From RYN-124 sp033851845 (GTDB lineage Bacteria > Actinomycetota > Actinomycetes > Mycobacteriales > SCTD01): DNA of 64,000 nucleotides. Below, one piece after another: positions 1-9,866 of this stretch. The position numbers and the translations under genes are program-made. The stretch's first letter is position 1, and each line of letters begins with the position of its first letter. The notes beneath the pieces are model-generated. The model was given only the letters and a program-made list of their open reading frames with translations. It was not told the DNA's origin and did no database searches. The stretch covers positions 26,593-90,592 of the forward strand of contig JAWWOH010000093.1 of the NCBI GenBank assembly GCA_033851845.1, given 5' to 3'.

Positions 1-953
<953 letters not shown>

Positions 954-957
<4 letters not shown>

Positions 958-2114
958 CCGACCAGCCCACCGAAGCGATGGGCAGCGGCTCCGAGGGGCT
1001 CATTGGTGGCCGCTACCGGCGGGAGCGGCTGCTCGGACGCGGTGGGTCCGCGGAGGTGTGGTGCTGCACCGACGAGGCGCTCGACCGGCAGGTCGCCCTC
1101 AAGCTGGTGACGTCGTCCGGCGGCGAGGACGCGGGGCGGGTCGGTGACGAGGCACGACTGCTGGCGCGGCTCTCGCACCCCTGCCTCGTTCCCGTCTACG
1201 ACGCCGGCACCGACGAGACCGGCCGCCCGTGGGTGGTGATGGAGCTCGTCGACGGCGAGACCCTGTCCGATGCGATCCGGCGCGGCCCGATGTCCTCCCA
1301 CCGGGTGGCAGACATCGGTGCCCGGCTCGCCGATGCGCTGGCGTACGTGCATGGCGAGGGGCTCATCCACCGTGACGTGAAGCCCGCGAACGTCCTGCTC
1401 GGCCAGGACGGGCGGGTGCGCCTCACCGACTTCGGCATCGCCCGCCTCGTCGACGCCGCAAAGGTCACCGCGACCGGTCTGACCGTCGGCACTGCGTCGT
1501 ACCTCTCGCCGGAGCAGGTGACCGCAGAGCCGGTCGGTACGGCGGCCGACGTCTACTCGCTCGGGTTGGTCCTGCTCGAGTGCCTGACCGGCAAGCGCGA
1601 GTACCCGGGCAGTGCCGTTGAGGTCGCGCTGGCCCGGTTGTCGCGACCGCCGCAGGTGCCACCGGATCTGCCGGACGGCTGGCCCGGACTGCTGACCGCC
1701 ATGACCGACCGAGACCCTGCGCGGCGGCCGACGTGCGTGCAGGTCGCGGCCGACCTGCACGCGGTCGTGTCCGGCGGACAGGCGACCACGGTGCTGGCGA
1801 CGCCGACGCCCGTGACCGAGCGGACGCAGGCGATCGACCGCACCCAGCTGCTGACGACAGCCGTGCCCGCAACGTTGCAGCCCGGGCCGGTCCGCGCCAC
1901 GCCCGGAACCGTGCCGAGGGCGCCGCGCAACAACTGGGCCATCGTCGCCGGCATCCTGCTCGCAGTCGGTGTCCTGATCGTCGCCGGACTGCTGATCGGA
2001 CGCAGCAACAACGGCAGCACCGCGGTTCCCGACAAGGTCGCCGTGCACACCGACGTGCCCAACCCGGTGAAGCGCGATGTCGTCCGGCTGCAGGAGCTCG
2101 TGAGCAAGCGATGA
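954..2114 (+). CDS. Membrane serine/threonine protein kinase
   Basis: This is a eukaryotic-type protein kinase of 386 residues. The glycine loop is at residues 28-34, the ATP lysine is K50 in VALKLV, the catalytic loop HRDVKPAN starts at 139 with D141, the DFG aspartate is D159, and SPE of the activation segment is at 185-187. A Thr/Pro-rich juxtamembrane linker leads to one membrane helix at about 328-349. Only about 37 residues remain outside, with no PASTA repeats, so it is not a standard PknB. The GTG start overlaps the asd stop, and the stop overlaps the ATG of the lipoprotein gene, so the lipoprotein is a candidate partner of the short external tail. The substrate is unknown. Confidence 0.95.
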
Positions 2115-2566
2115 GAGCCCTCGTCGTGATGTCGTGCCTGTGTGTCGTGCTCGCAGGTTGTTCCTCGAGCGGGTCTCCGCAGGCAGAGCTGCAGAACCGG
2201 ATGAACGCGATCACCGAGGCAGCGAATGCGAAAGATGCCGCCGCGCTCCGGTCGGCGGTCAGCGACTTCCTGCAAGAAGTGCGTCAGCAGAGCGCGAATG
2301 CCGACATCACGCTGCGCAAGGCGCAGGACCTCCAGACGGTCGCGACCCGGCTGCTCGCCGAGGCGTCCGTCCTCGAGGTGACTGAGCCCAGTCCGACGCC
2401 GTCTGCGCCGCCGTCTCCCTCGCCCTCGCCGTCCGCCGAGCCGTCACCCGCACCCTCGCCGTCACCGACTGAAGCCGCGCCCACGCCTTCGCCGTCGCCG
2501 ATCATCGAGGTGAGCATGTCGCCGGCCGGGGGCTTGTTCAGCCCGGCCGCGAGCGCGGCACCCTAG
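2111..2566 (+). CDS. Small proline/serine-rich lipoprotein
   Basis: The product is 151 residues. It has a lipoprotein signal with lipobox LAGC and the lipidated cysteine at position 17. A predicted alpha-helical segment follows (about residues 25-90, rich in Ala, Gln and Arg). The C-terminal half is a low-complexity Pro/Ser/Thr tail that probably spans the cell wall. The ATG overlaps the kinase stop (ATGA), which argues for co-production with the kinase. No enzyme motif is visible. A role as an extracytoplasmic partner or ligand sensor of the kinase is inferred from coupling only. The stop lies two bases from the converging peptidase gene. Confidence 0.85.
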   Translation: MRALVVMSCLCVVLAGCSSSGSPQAELQNRMNAITEAANAKDAAALRSAVSDFLQEVRQQSANADITLRKAQDLQTVATRLLAEASVLEVTEPSPTPSAPPSPSPSPSAEPSPAPSPSPTEAAPTPSPSPIIEVSMSPAGGLFSPAASAAP

Positions 2567-2568
2567 CG

Positions 2569-4323
2569 CTAGGCCGGCGGTGAGAGTCCGAGTCGGCGGG
2601 CCATAAAGTCCAGCTCCAGCCGCGCCTGCTTCACCCGTTCGTCGATGACGAGCGCGCCGTGGCCGGCGTCGTACCGGTAGACCTCGACGTCCTTGCCGAG
2701 CTCCGCCGCGGCCGCCAGGTAGTTGTCGATCTGCCGGATCGGGCAGCGCGGGTCGTTGGCCCCGGCCGTGACGAGCAACGGCGCTCTGACCTCGGCGACG
2801 TACGACAGCGGCGAGCAGGCCAGATAGAGGTCGGGGACCTCGTCGGGCGATCCGCCGAACAGCGAGCGGTCGAAGGCCCGCAGCGGTTCCATCTCGTCCT
2901 CGTACGCGGCCACGTAGTCGGCCAGGGGTACGACAGCCACTGCGGCGGCCCACAGATCCGGTTGCGTGCCGGCACCGAGCAGGGCGAGGTAGCCGCCCCA
3001 CGACGCTCCGTTGATGACGCACCGCGCCGGGTCCGCGAGGCCCGTCTGCACGGCCCACTGAACGACAGCGCGGACGTCTTCGAGCTCCGTCAGTCCGGGC
3101 CGGCCGGTGAGCGCGTCCCGCCAGGGCGAGCCGTAGCCGGTCGAGCCGCGGTAGTTGATCCCGACCGACGCGCAGCCAAGATCGACGATGGCAGCCCGGT
3201 AGGCGTAGAACTCGTCGCTCTCGTGGTGGTGGGGTCCGCCATGCACGTAGAAGACCGTGGGATGCGGACCCGCGCCGGGCGGAGCAGCGACGAGCGAATG
3301 GATCTGCCCGCCCGGGCCGTTGACGAAGGAGTCCGTCACCGGCACCGAGCCGGGCGCGGCGGGCCCGGGGGCACGCAGGACGACGTCACCACGGACGGCA
3401 CGGATGCGCGACGGCTCTGCGGCCGACGACCAGAGGTACTCCACGCTGCCGTCCGGACGCGCGGTCGCGTCCGCGACCGTGCCGGTCGGTGTCGGCAGCT
3501 CGGTGACCCGGCCCTGCAGGTCGACCTGGGCCAATGTCGCTCGCCCCCGCGCCTGTGCGACGACCAGCAACGCGCTGCCATCGGCGTACCAATCCGCAGT
3601 CAGGTCGCCTTCGATCGCGACTGCGAGTCTTTCGACCCCTCCGGTGTGCGGGTCCCAGAGCAGCGGCATGGGTCGGCCGTCGCGTTCGTGCAGGGCCAGG
3701 ACGGTGTCGCCCGCGGGTGAGAACCCGACACCGTGCAGCCCGAGCCCCGGGCCGTCCCACAAGTCGGCGATCACCTGCCCGTCGACGTCGAGGACCCGCA
3801 ACGCACGATGACGCGAGTCGCCGTGCTCGGAGTGCTCGATGAGAACCAGCCGTTCGTCACGGGACAGGCCGCAGACCGAGGCGTCTTCGCTCGACGCGTA
3901 CAGGGTGCTCGTGCCCTCCGGCCGCACGACGTAGACGGCGCTGCCGTCGTCGTCGGCGACCCCGATCACCGCGGTCGTGCGGCCGATCTCGAGGCCGGCG
4001 CTGTAGCCAGCCGGCACCTTCGGCGCAGCCGGCTCGTCCGGTCCGCCGGAGAAGGGTTGGCGCATCCACGTGCCGAACTCGTCACCGGCTGCGTCGCTGA
4101 ACCACCAGACGTAGTTGCCGTCGGGCGGCAGCGCACCCTCGGTCGTGCCGTTCGGTCGCGAGGTCACCTGTCGATGCACGCCGGTCGTGCGGTCCCAGGC
4201 ATGCAGCTCGTATGTGCCGGACTGGTTGGATACGTACAGGCAGCGGTGCGGCGCGTCGAGTGCCCACTCCGGCAGCCACACCCGTGGGGCGCGGTAACGC
4301 AGTTCCCAGTCGGGCACTGCCAC
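2569..4323 (-). CDS. S9-family prolyl oligopeptidase-type serine peptidase
   Basis: This 584-residue protein has an N-terminal beta-propeller-like region with repeated WD/D-x-G elements (about 1-320) and a C-terminal alpha/beta hydrolase domain. The oxyanion region is YVHGGPHHH, the nucleophile is S441 in GASWGGY, and the acid D524 (GANDPRC) and base H555 (DAGHGAL) complete the triad. The size and architecture match acylaminoacyl peptidase or dipeptidyl peptidase-like members of family S9. No signal peptide is visible, so it is probably cytoplasmic. The start is a GTG, and another in-frame GTG lies six bases downstream. The exact substrate cannot be told from sequence. Confidence 0.93.
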   Translation of the reverse strand: MAVPDWELRYRAPRVWLPEWALDAPHRCLYVSNQSGTYELHAWDRTTGVHRQVTSRPNGTTEGALPPDGNYVWWFSDAAGDEFGTWMRQPFSGGPDEPAAPKVPAGYSAGLEIGRTTAVIGVADDDGSAVYVVRPEGTSTLYASSEDASVCGLSRDERLVLIEHSEHGDSRHRALRVLDVDGQVIADLWDGPGLGLHGVGFSPAGDTVLALHERDGRPMPLLWDPHTGGVERLAVAIEGDLTADWYADGSALLVVAQARGRATLAQVDLQGRVTELPTPTGTVADATARPDGSVEYLWSSAAEPSRIRAVRGDVVLRAPGPAAPGSVPVTDSFVNGPGGQIHSLVAAPPGAGPHPTVFYVHGGPHHHESDEFYAYRAAIVDLGCASVGINYRGSTGYGSPWRDALTGRPGLTELEDVRAVVQWAVQTGLADPARCVINGASWGGYLALLGAGTQPDLWAAAVAVVPLADYVAAYEDEMEPLRAFDRSLFGGSPDEVPDLYLACSPLSYVAEVRAPLLVTAGANDPRCPIRQIDNYLAAAAELGKDVEVYRYDAGHGALVIDERVKQARLELDFMARRLGLSPPA

Positions 4324-4370
4324 GTCAGAGAACCTCGCCGGCCGAGCTCATGCGGACACCTGCGTCTTGG

Positions 4371-4444
4371 TCGGGGTGACAGGATTTGAACCTGCGGCCT
4401 CTACGTCCCGAACGTAGCGCGCTACCAAGCTGCGCCACACCCCG
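4371..4444 (-). tRNA. tRNA-Pro (anticodon CGG)
   Basis: On the minus strand the 74-nt sequence folds as a tRNA. The acceptor arm is CGGGGTG/CACCCCG, there is a canonical T arm with GGTTCAAATCC, and the anticodon stem CTACG/CGTAG encloses the loop TTCGGGA, giving anticodon CGG (proline, codon CCG). The discriminator base is A and CCA is not encoded. Confidence 0.97.
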
Positions 4445-4461
4445 ATTGCTGCCAACGCAGA

Positions 4462-5331
4462 CTACCGGACCGCGGTGAGGGTCAGCAGGCTCGCTTCGGG
4501 TCGGCAGCAGAAGCGGACCGGCGCGTACGGCGACGTCCCCAGTCCGGCGCTCACGTGCAACCAGGCAGCGCCGTAGCGCGAGAGGCCGCGCGCCCGCACC
4601 CGCTCGAGGTCGCAGTTGGTGACGAGCGCTCCCGCTACCGGCATCCGCACCTGGCCGCCGTGCGTGTGTCCGGCGAGCAGCAGCCGGTGGCCGTCGCCCA
4701 CGAAGGCGTCGAGCACTCGGCGCTGCGGTGTGTGTGTCACGCCGATCGCGACGTCACCGTCGACCGGGCCCTGCACCCGCTCGTACCGGTCCCGGCGAAG
4801 GTGCGCGTCGTCGGTGCCCGTGAAGGTCACGTCCAGGCCGGCCAAGCAGATCGCCGTACGCCGGTGCGTGAGGTCGGTCCAGCCGAGCCGCTCCAACATC
4901 GCAGCGGCGCGCTCCCACGGCAGGTCCGGTCCGTGCCGCCGCGGCGCGCCACCGGTGAAGTAGCCGAGGAACGATGGCGGCAGCGGCGTGTAGTAGTCGT
5001 TGTTGCCCGGCACGAAGACGCCAGGCGTGCCGTCTGCCGTCAACGCGGCGAGAGTCGAGCCGAGCAGCGGCATCGATCGCACCGAGGACCACAGGTCTCC
5101 GGTGACGACGACGACGTCGGCCCCGAGCGCAGCGAGGTTGCTGATCCAACGCGACCGCCGTCCGTGTCGCGGCAGCAGGTGCAGGTCGGACAGGTGCAGC
5201 ACCGTGAGCTCTCCACCGCCGGCCGGCAGCACCGGGACGAGCTCTCGACGCAGCACGGGGAAGTGCGGCTCGAGCAGAGCGTCGGCCGCCACGGCCGATC
5301 CCGCGAGGACGACCGCTTTCCCGAGGCGCAT
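4462..5331 (-). CDS. Calcineurin-like metallophosphoesterase
   Basis: The product is 289 residues. The metal-binding motifs of the calcineurin-like superfamily appear in order: D49 and H51 in LSDLHLL, D79 in VTGDLW, GNND at 109-112, THTPQR, and the C-terminal GHTHGGQ. In the third motif the usual GNHD is GNND, so the catalytic histidine position is asparagine. A short hydrophobic N-terminus may be a membrane anchor. A homologous phosphoesterase sits beside ponA2 in M. tuberculosis (Rv3683), matching this context. It is divergent from yqeY with only 27 bases between the starts. The physiological substrate is unknown. Confidence 0.92.
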   Translation of the reverse strand: MRLGKAVVLAGSAVAADALLEPHFPVLRRELVPVLPAGGGELTVLHLSDLHLLPRHGRRSRWISNLAALGADVVVVTGDLWSSVRSMPLLGSTLAALTADGTPGVFVPGNNDYYTPLPPSFLGYFTGGAPRRHGPDLPWERAAAMLERLGWTDLTHRRTAICLAGLDVTFTGTDDAHLRRDRYERVQGPVDGDVAIGVTHTPQRRVLDAFVGDGHRLLLAGHTHGGQVRMPVAGALVTNCDLERVRARGLSRYGAAWLHVSAGLGTSPYAPVRFCCRPEASLLTLTAVR

Positions 5332-5358
5332 GCCACCACCCTAGGTAGCGTGCGCCTC

Positions 5359-5814
5359 ATGGCAGAGCTCAAGGACCGGCTGCAGTCCGACCTCACCGCA
5401 TCGATGAAGGCGCGCGACGAGCTGACGACAGCAACGCTGCGCATGGTGCTGACCGCGATCGGCAACGAGGAGGTCGCCGGCAAGGCGGCCCGAAGGCTGT
5501 CCGACGACGAGGTGCTCAAGGTGATCGCGCGGGAGGCCAAGAAGCGACGGGAGGCCGCAGACGCGTTCACCTCCGGAGGTCGTCCCGACCGCGCCGAGCG
5601 CGAGCTCGCCGAGGGCGCCGTCCTCGACGGCTACCTGCCGGCGCAGCTGTCCGACGAGGACCTCGCGGCTCTGGTGCGGGACGCCGTGGAGGAGGCCGGC
5701 GCGACCGGACCGCAGGCGATGGGCGCCGTCATGAAGCTCGTCGGTCCGAAGGTCGCGGGTCGCGCCGAAGGCGGCCGGGTCGCGGCAGCGGTGAAGGCGG
5801 CTCTCGCGAGCTAG
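5359..5814 (+). CDS. GatB/YqeY domain protein
   Basis: This 151-residue cytosolic protein consists entirely of a YqeY domain, related to the tail of the amidotransferase subunit GatB. It is helical and highly charged (AREAKKRREAADAF), with the C-terminal GPKVAGRAEGGRVAAAVK segment typical of the family. The family is thought to act in tRNA or amidotransferase-related functions, but the exact role is unsettled. The ATG at 5359 gives the family's usual length of about 150 residues. The stop overlaps the end of the converging ponA-type gene by four bases. Confidence 0.92.
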   Translation: MAELKDRLQSDLTASMKARDELTTATLRMVLTAIGNEEVAGKAARRLSDDEVLKVIAREAKKRREAADAFTSGGRPDRAERELAEGAVLDGYLPAQLSDEDLAALVRDAVEEAGATGPQAMGAVMKLVGPKVAGRAEGGRVAAAVKAALAS

Positions 5815-8231
5815 CCGTGCCCGCGCTTCTTGCTGGGTCGCGGGGAAGGCTGCTGCTGCGGCGGAGCCGCTGTCGGCTGCGTCGTGCCCGGCTGAGGTGA
5901 GGGCTCCGGCGGCGGAGGTGGCGGCGTGCGGCCGTTGGAGACGTAGACGGTGATCGTGGTGCCGGCGGTCACCAGCCGGCCGGCGCGCGGATAGGTGTAG
6001 GGCGTGATGCCGAACGGGGTCGGTGCGGCCGACACGAAGCCGCCGCTGCGGACGCCGAACCCGGCGTCGGTGAGGGCCTGCTTCGCCGCGTCGTACGGCT
6101 GCCCGGACACGTCGGGCACCGGGATCTTCTCACCGTCGACCACGCTGGCGTCGGCCTTGCTGAAGTCCTCAGGCGGTACGCCGTCGAGCGCGCTCCTCAT
6201 GGCGTCGCGCCAGATGGGCGCCGGGATGCTGCCGCCGTACACCTGCTTGTAGTAGTTGTGGTTGATCGTGACCTGCTTCATCGGCAGGGGCCGGCCACTG
6301 GTCCGATCGGGTATCCCGAGCCAGACCGACGCCGCGAGCTGCGGGGTGTAGCCGATGAACCAGGCGGCCTTGGACTCGTTGACCGTGCCGGTCTTGCCCG
6401 CGACGGGTCGTCCGATGGACGCCTTCTCGCCGGTGCGTCCGTGCACCGGGCCGTCGACGACGCCGCGCAGCAACGATGTGACGGTGTCGGCGATGCCGGG
6501 CTCGAGCACCTGCTCGCACTCGGGGGCCGGCACGGGAAGCGCCTTGTGGTCAGGGCCAAGGATGTCGGTGACCACGCGTGGCGCGCAGTGCAGGCCGTGG
6601 GCCGCGAACGTCGCGTAGGCACCCGCCATGTCGAGCGGGCTCACGCCGTACGGACCGAGCACGAAGGCGCCACCGCGACCGAGCGGCTGGTCGGCGACGA
6701 AGCCCTTCACTGCGTGCACGCCCATCGACTCGGCAAGCGCGGCCGGCTTCTCCACGCCGGTGCGCTCCTCGAGCTGGATGAAGTAGGTGTTGACCGACAG
6801 TGCCGTCGCCTGCGCCATGTTGAAGGTGCCGGCCTCGGAGTCGCCGGCGTTCTGGATCTCGTACTGGCCGACCTTGCCGTCCTTGTAGTCGAGGAACACC
6901 TTCGACGTGTACTTCTGCGGTGCGTGCAGGGTGAGGCTCACCGGGATGCCCTGTCGCAGCGCCTCGGCGATGACGAACGCCTTGAACGTCGAGCCGGCCT
7001 GGTAGCCGAACTGCCCGCCGGTCGCGAGGTTGACCTTCGTGTTGCCGGCGCCCTTCTCCTCGCTGTACTTGCGGTCGAGCGCCATCGCCCGGACGTTGCC
7101 GGTGCCGGGCTCGATGACGTTGACGGCCGCGGCGGCGCCGGACGAGTCGTTGCGCGGCACCTGGTCGTCCACGGCGGTCTGCGCGGCGACCTGCACCTTC
7201 GGGTCGAGAGTGGTCTTGATGGTCAGCCCGCCGCCGAACAGCGCGCGCTGCCGCTCGTTGCGGGTCTGCCCGAGGGCCGCGCCGGCCGGGGTGTCTTCGA
7301 GCACGTGCCGCAGGTAGTCGCAGAAGAACGGCGCCTGCACTGCAGGCGACTCGCAGCCGCTCCCCACCGGACGGAGCGCGGTGACGATGCCCAAGCTCTC
7401 GGCCCGCTCACGCAGCTCGGGCGTGATGAAGCCGAGCTCCTGCATGCGTCGCAGCACGACGTCGCGGCGCGCCTTCGTGACCGCCCGGATCGACGCATCC
7501 TTGCTGGCCGGGTCGAACGTGTTGGGGTTCTGCACCATGCCGGCGAGCAGTGCCGACTGCGCGAGGTTGAGCCGGTTGACGGGCTTGGCGAAGTAGTAGT
7601 TGGCGGCCGTGCCGATGCCGTAGACCCCGTGCCCGAAGTAGGCGATGTTCAGGTAGCGCTCGAGGATCTGGTCCTTGGTCAGCTTGCGCTCCAGGGCGAT
7701 CGCGTAGCGCGCCTCGCGGAGCTTGCGCTCGATGCTGTCCGCCTTGGCGGCCTGCTGGCCCGCCTTGTCCGGAGCGGCCTCGATCAGCGCGTTCTTCACG
7801 TACTGCTGGGTCAGCGTCGATGCGCCCTGCTTCACGCCGCCGGCGCCGGCGTTGGTGATCGCGGCGCGCACGATGCCCTTGTAGTCGACGCCGTGGTGGG
7901 CGTAGAAGCGGCTGTCCTCGATCGCGATGATCGCCTGGCGGGTCACCAGCGGGATGATGTTCAGCGGCACGCTGACGCGGTTCTGGCTGTACATCGTCGC
8001 GAGCAGCGAGCCGTCGCTCGCGAGGATCTTGCTGCGCTGCGCGGGCGGCCCGGCCTCCAGGTCGTCGGGCAGCGCCAGGAAGTCATCCGCGCCTGCCTTG
8101 GCGGACAGCCCGAGCGCCCCCACCACGGGGAAGGCCAGGCCCGCCATCAGGATCCCCATGACAACGCTGACCACCAGTGCGAGGGCCGCCTGAGACGCGA
8201 TCGAGTCAGCTCCGCGCGAGGTCCGAGCCAC
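5811..8231 (-). CDS. ponA2: Class A penicillin-binding protein with PASTA domain (PonA2 type)
   Basis: This bifunctional peptidoglycan synthase has a short cytoplasmic N-terminus, one signal-anchor helix, a GT51 glycosyltransferase domain (EDSRFYAHHG, QGASTLTQQYVKN) and a transpeptidase domain with SxxK as GSTFK, SxN as SVN and KTGT as GKTGTV. A C-terminal PASTA domain and a Pro/Gln-rich tail follow. I chose the GTG at 8231, giving 806 residues, because translation from there begins MARTSRG just before the anchor. An ATG at 8279 would add 16 residues. It is divergent from a whiB gene, the same arrangement as ponA2-whiB4 in M. tuberculosis. It polymerises and cross-links glycan at the outer membrane face. 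Confidence 0.95.
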   Translation of the reverse strand: MARTSRGADSIASQAALALVVSVVMGILMAGLAFPVVGALGLSAKAGADDFLALPDDLEAGPPAQRSKILASDGSLLATMYSQNRVSVPLNIIPLVTRQAIIAIEDSRFYAHHGVDYKGIVRAAITNAGAGGVKQGASTLTQQYVKNALIEAAPDKAGQQAAKADSIERKLREARYAIALERKLTKDQILERYLNIAYFGHGVYGIGTAANYYFAKPVNRLNLAQSALLAGMVQNPNTFDPASKDASIRAVTKARRDVVLRRMQELGFITPELRERAESLGIVTALRPVGSGCESPAVQAPFFCDYLRHVLEDTPAGAALGQTRNERQRALFGGGLTIKTTLDPKVQVAAQTAVDDQVPRNDSSGAAAAVNVIEPGTGNVRAMALDRKYSEEKGAGNTKVNLATGGQFGYQAGSTFKAFVIAEALRQGIPVSLTLHAPQKYTSKVFLDYKDGKVGQYEIQNAGDSEAGTFNMAQATALSVNTYFIQLEERTGVEKPAALAESMGVHAVKGFVADQPLGRGGAFVLGPYGVSPLDMAGAYATFAAHGLHCAPRVVTDILGPDHKALPVPAPECEQVLEPGIADTVTSLLRGVVDGPVHGRTGEKASIGRPVAGKTGTVNESKAAWFIGYTPQLAASVWLGIPDRTSGRPLPMKQVTINHNYYKQVYGGSIPAPIWRDAMRSALDGVPPEDFSKADASVVDGEKIPVPDVSGQPYDAAKQALTDAGFGVRSGGFVSAAPTPFGITPYTYPRAGRLVTAGTTITVYVSNGRTPPPPPPEPSPQPGTTQPTAAPPQQQPSPRPSKKRGHG

Positions 8232-8431
8232 GCCGACAGCGTACGTGCGGGCCCGGAAACCGGCCTCGTGCGCGCCCATGCCGGATGTCCGTTCTGCCCC
8301 AATGACCCGATCGGACTACGCGGGAATGGGTCGAACGGGGTCTGCCGTCCGAGACGTCCGGTTCCTACGTTGAACGGGACGGAACGCCACCCCCTCAGCC
8401 AGGTGTTCCACCGAGTCTCGCGAGGACCGCA

Positions 8432-8734
8432 ATGCCGACTCTCGACAGCCGCTGGAACGACGACTGGTCCGCCCGTTCGTCGTGCAAGACCTCCGACCCC
8501 GACGACCTGTTCGTCACCGGTGCCGCCCAGAACCGGGCCAAGGCCGTCTGCATGGGCTGCCCGGTCCGCACCGAGTGCCTGTCCGACGCCCTCGACAACC
8601 GGGTCGAGTTCGGTGTCTGGGGCGGCATGACCGAACGCGAGCGCCGCGCACTGCTCCGCCGCCGTCCCGAGGTCAGCTCCTGGCGCCAGCTGCTCGACTC
8701 CGCCCGCGCGGCGCACGCCGCGACCGCCGTCTAG
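8432..8734 (+). CDS. whiB4: WhiB-family iron-sulfur regulator (WhiB4/WblA type)
   Basis: This 100-residue protein has the four WhiB cysteines (SSCK, then VCMGC, then TEC) that ligate a 4Fe-4S cluster, followed by the G-V-W-G-G turn (FGVWGGMTERER) and a basic C-terminus. The motif DNRVEFGVWGG and the divergent position next to ponA2, with the ArsA-like pair beyond, match WhiB4 of mycobacteria and WblA of Streptomyces, which are redox-responsive repressors of stress and secondary-metabolism genes. WhiB proteins act by binding the principal sigma factor. The ortholog name rests on synteny and motif, not on a computed tree. Confidence 0.93.
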   Translation: MPTLDSRWNDDWSARSSCKTSDPDDLFVTGAAQNRAKAVCMGCPVRTECLSDALDNRVEFGVWGGMTERERRALLRRRPEVSSWRQLLDSARAAHAATAV

Positions 8735-8747
8735 GCCCGGCGCAGGG

Positions 8748-9866
8748 CTAGGCGGCGAGGTCGGCCCCGACGGCGCGCAGGCCGTCGAGGTCGTGCACGT
8801 CGCCGGGCTGCGCCGCGACCTGCACCACCGGTACGCCGGGGTGCGCCGTGCTGAAGCGAGCCTCCATCCGCTGCTCGCGCACCGACAACCAGAGCCGCTC
8901 GGCGTGCAGCCGGAGCACAGCTGTCGCCAGCGGCGAGCCGCCTGCCGACTCGAGGGTCTGGGCCGCGGCGACCGACCGCTCGGCGGTCAGTGACGTCGCG
9001 GCCGAGCGGTGGACGCGGTTCACGACCAGGCCGGCCAGCGGCATCCGCTCCTCGGCGAGTCGCTCGACGAAGTACGCCGCCTCGCGCAGCGCGTCGCGTT
9101 CGGGCGCCGCCACGACCACGAAAGACGTCCCGGGCGCCTTGAGCAGGTCGTACGTCGCCTGCGCCCGCTCGCGGAAACCGCCGAACATCGTCTCGAGGGC
9201 AGCGACGAACTGCGACACGTCCTGCAGGACCGATGCGCCGATGATCTTCGCGATGACACCTGTGAAGACGTTGAAGCCGGCGCTGACGACTTTCAGGTAG
9301 GCCTTGCCGCCTGCCTTCGCCGGCGCCATCAGGATCTTGATCATGCGACCGTCGAGGAACGTGGTCAGCCGCTGCGGGGCATCGAGGAAGTCCAGGGCCG
9401 AGCGGGTGGGCGGGGTGTCCACGACGACCAGGTCGTAGTCGCCGGACGACTGCAGCTGGCCGAGCTTCTCCATCGCCATGTACTCCTGCGTCCCGGCGAA
9501 CGAGGACGACAGCGCTTGGTAGAAGGGGTTTGCGAGGATTGCCTGCGCCTTCGCCGGCTCCGCGTGCGTCTCGACGATCTCGTCGAACGTCCGCTTCATG
9601 TCGAGCATCATGGCGTCGAGCGAACCACCGGCCGACTCGTCGACGCCGTGCACGCGCCGAGGTGTGTTGTCGAGCTCGGTGAGCCCCATCGACTGCGCCA
9701 GCCGCCGGGCCGGGTCGATCGTCAGCACCACGGTGCGGCGCCCGCGCTCGGCCGCGCGCAGCGCCAGCGCAGCCGCCGTCGTCGTCTTGCCCACCCCACC
9801 GGATCCGCAGCACACCAGGATCCGTGCGCTGTCGATCGTGGCGTCGATGTCGAGCCGCTCGCTCAT
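8748..9866 (-). CDS. ArsA/Get3-like anion-transporting ATPase (second of pair)
   Basis: This SIMIBI-class ATPase of 372 residues has the deviant Walker A GSGGVGKTTTAA near the N-terminus and a switch motif VVDTPPTRSALDF. I chose the ATG at 9866 because it overlaps the upstream stop (ATGA); a GTG at 9884 would add six residues. It corresponds to Rv3680 of M. tuberculosis, which together with Rv3679 was described as a Get3-like pair (BagB and BagA). Those proteins form a complex with roles in redox and glycerol-related stress. No cysteine pair of arsenite-type ArsA is seen, so an arsenic role is unlikely. Confidence 0.92.
   Translation of the reverse strand: MSERLDIDATIDSARILVCCGSGGVGKTTTAAALALRAAERGRRTVVLTIDPARRLAQSMGLTELDNTPRRVHGVDESAGGSLDAMMLDMKRTFDEIVETHAEPAKAQAILANPFYQALSSSFAGTQEYMAMEKLGQLQSSGDYDLVVVDTPPTRSALDFLDAPQRLTTFLDGRMIKILMAPAKAGGKAYLKVVSAGFNVFTGVIAKIIGASVLQDVSQFVAALETMFGGFRERAQATYDLLKAPGTSFVVVAAPERDALREAAYFVERLAEERMPLAGLVVNRVHRSAATSLTAERSVAAAQTLESAGGSPLATAVLRLHAERLWLSVREQRMEARFSTAHPGVPVVQVAAQPGDVHDLDGLRAVGADLAA

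Noticed and set aside
6258..8630. 790-codon plus-strand frame across ponA2
   Set aside because: It is antisense to clear PBP motifs and lacks any recognisable domain.
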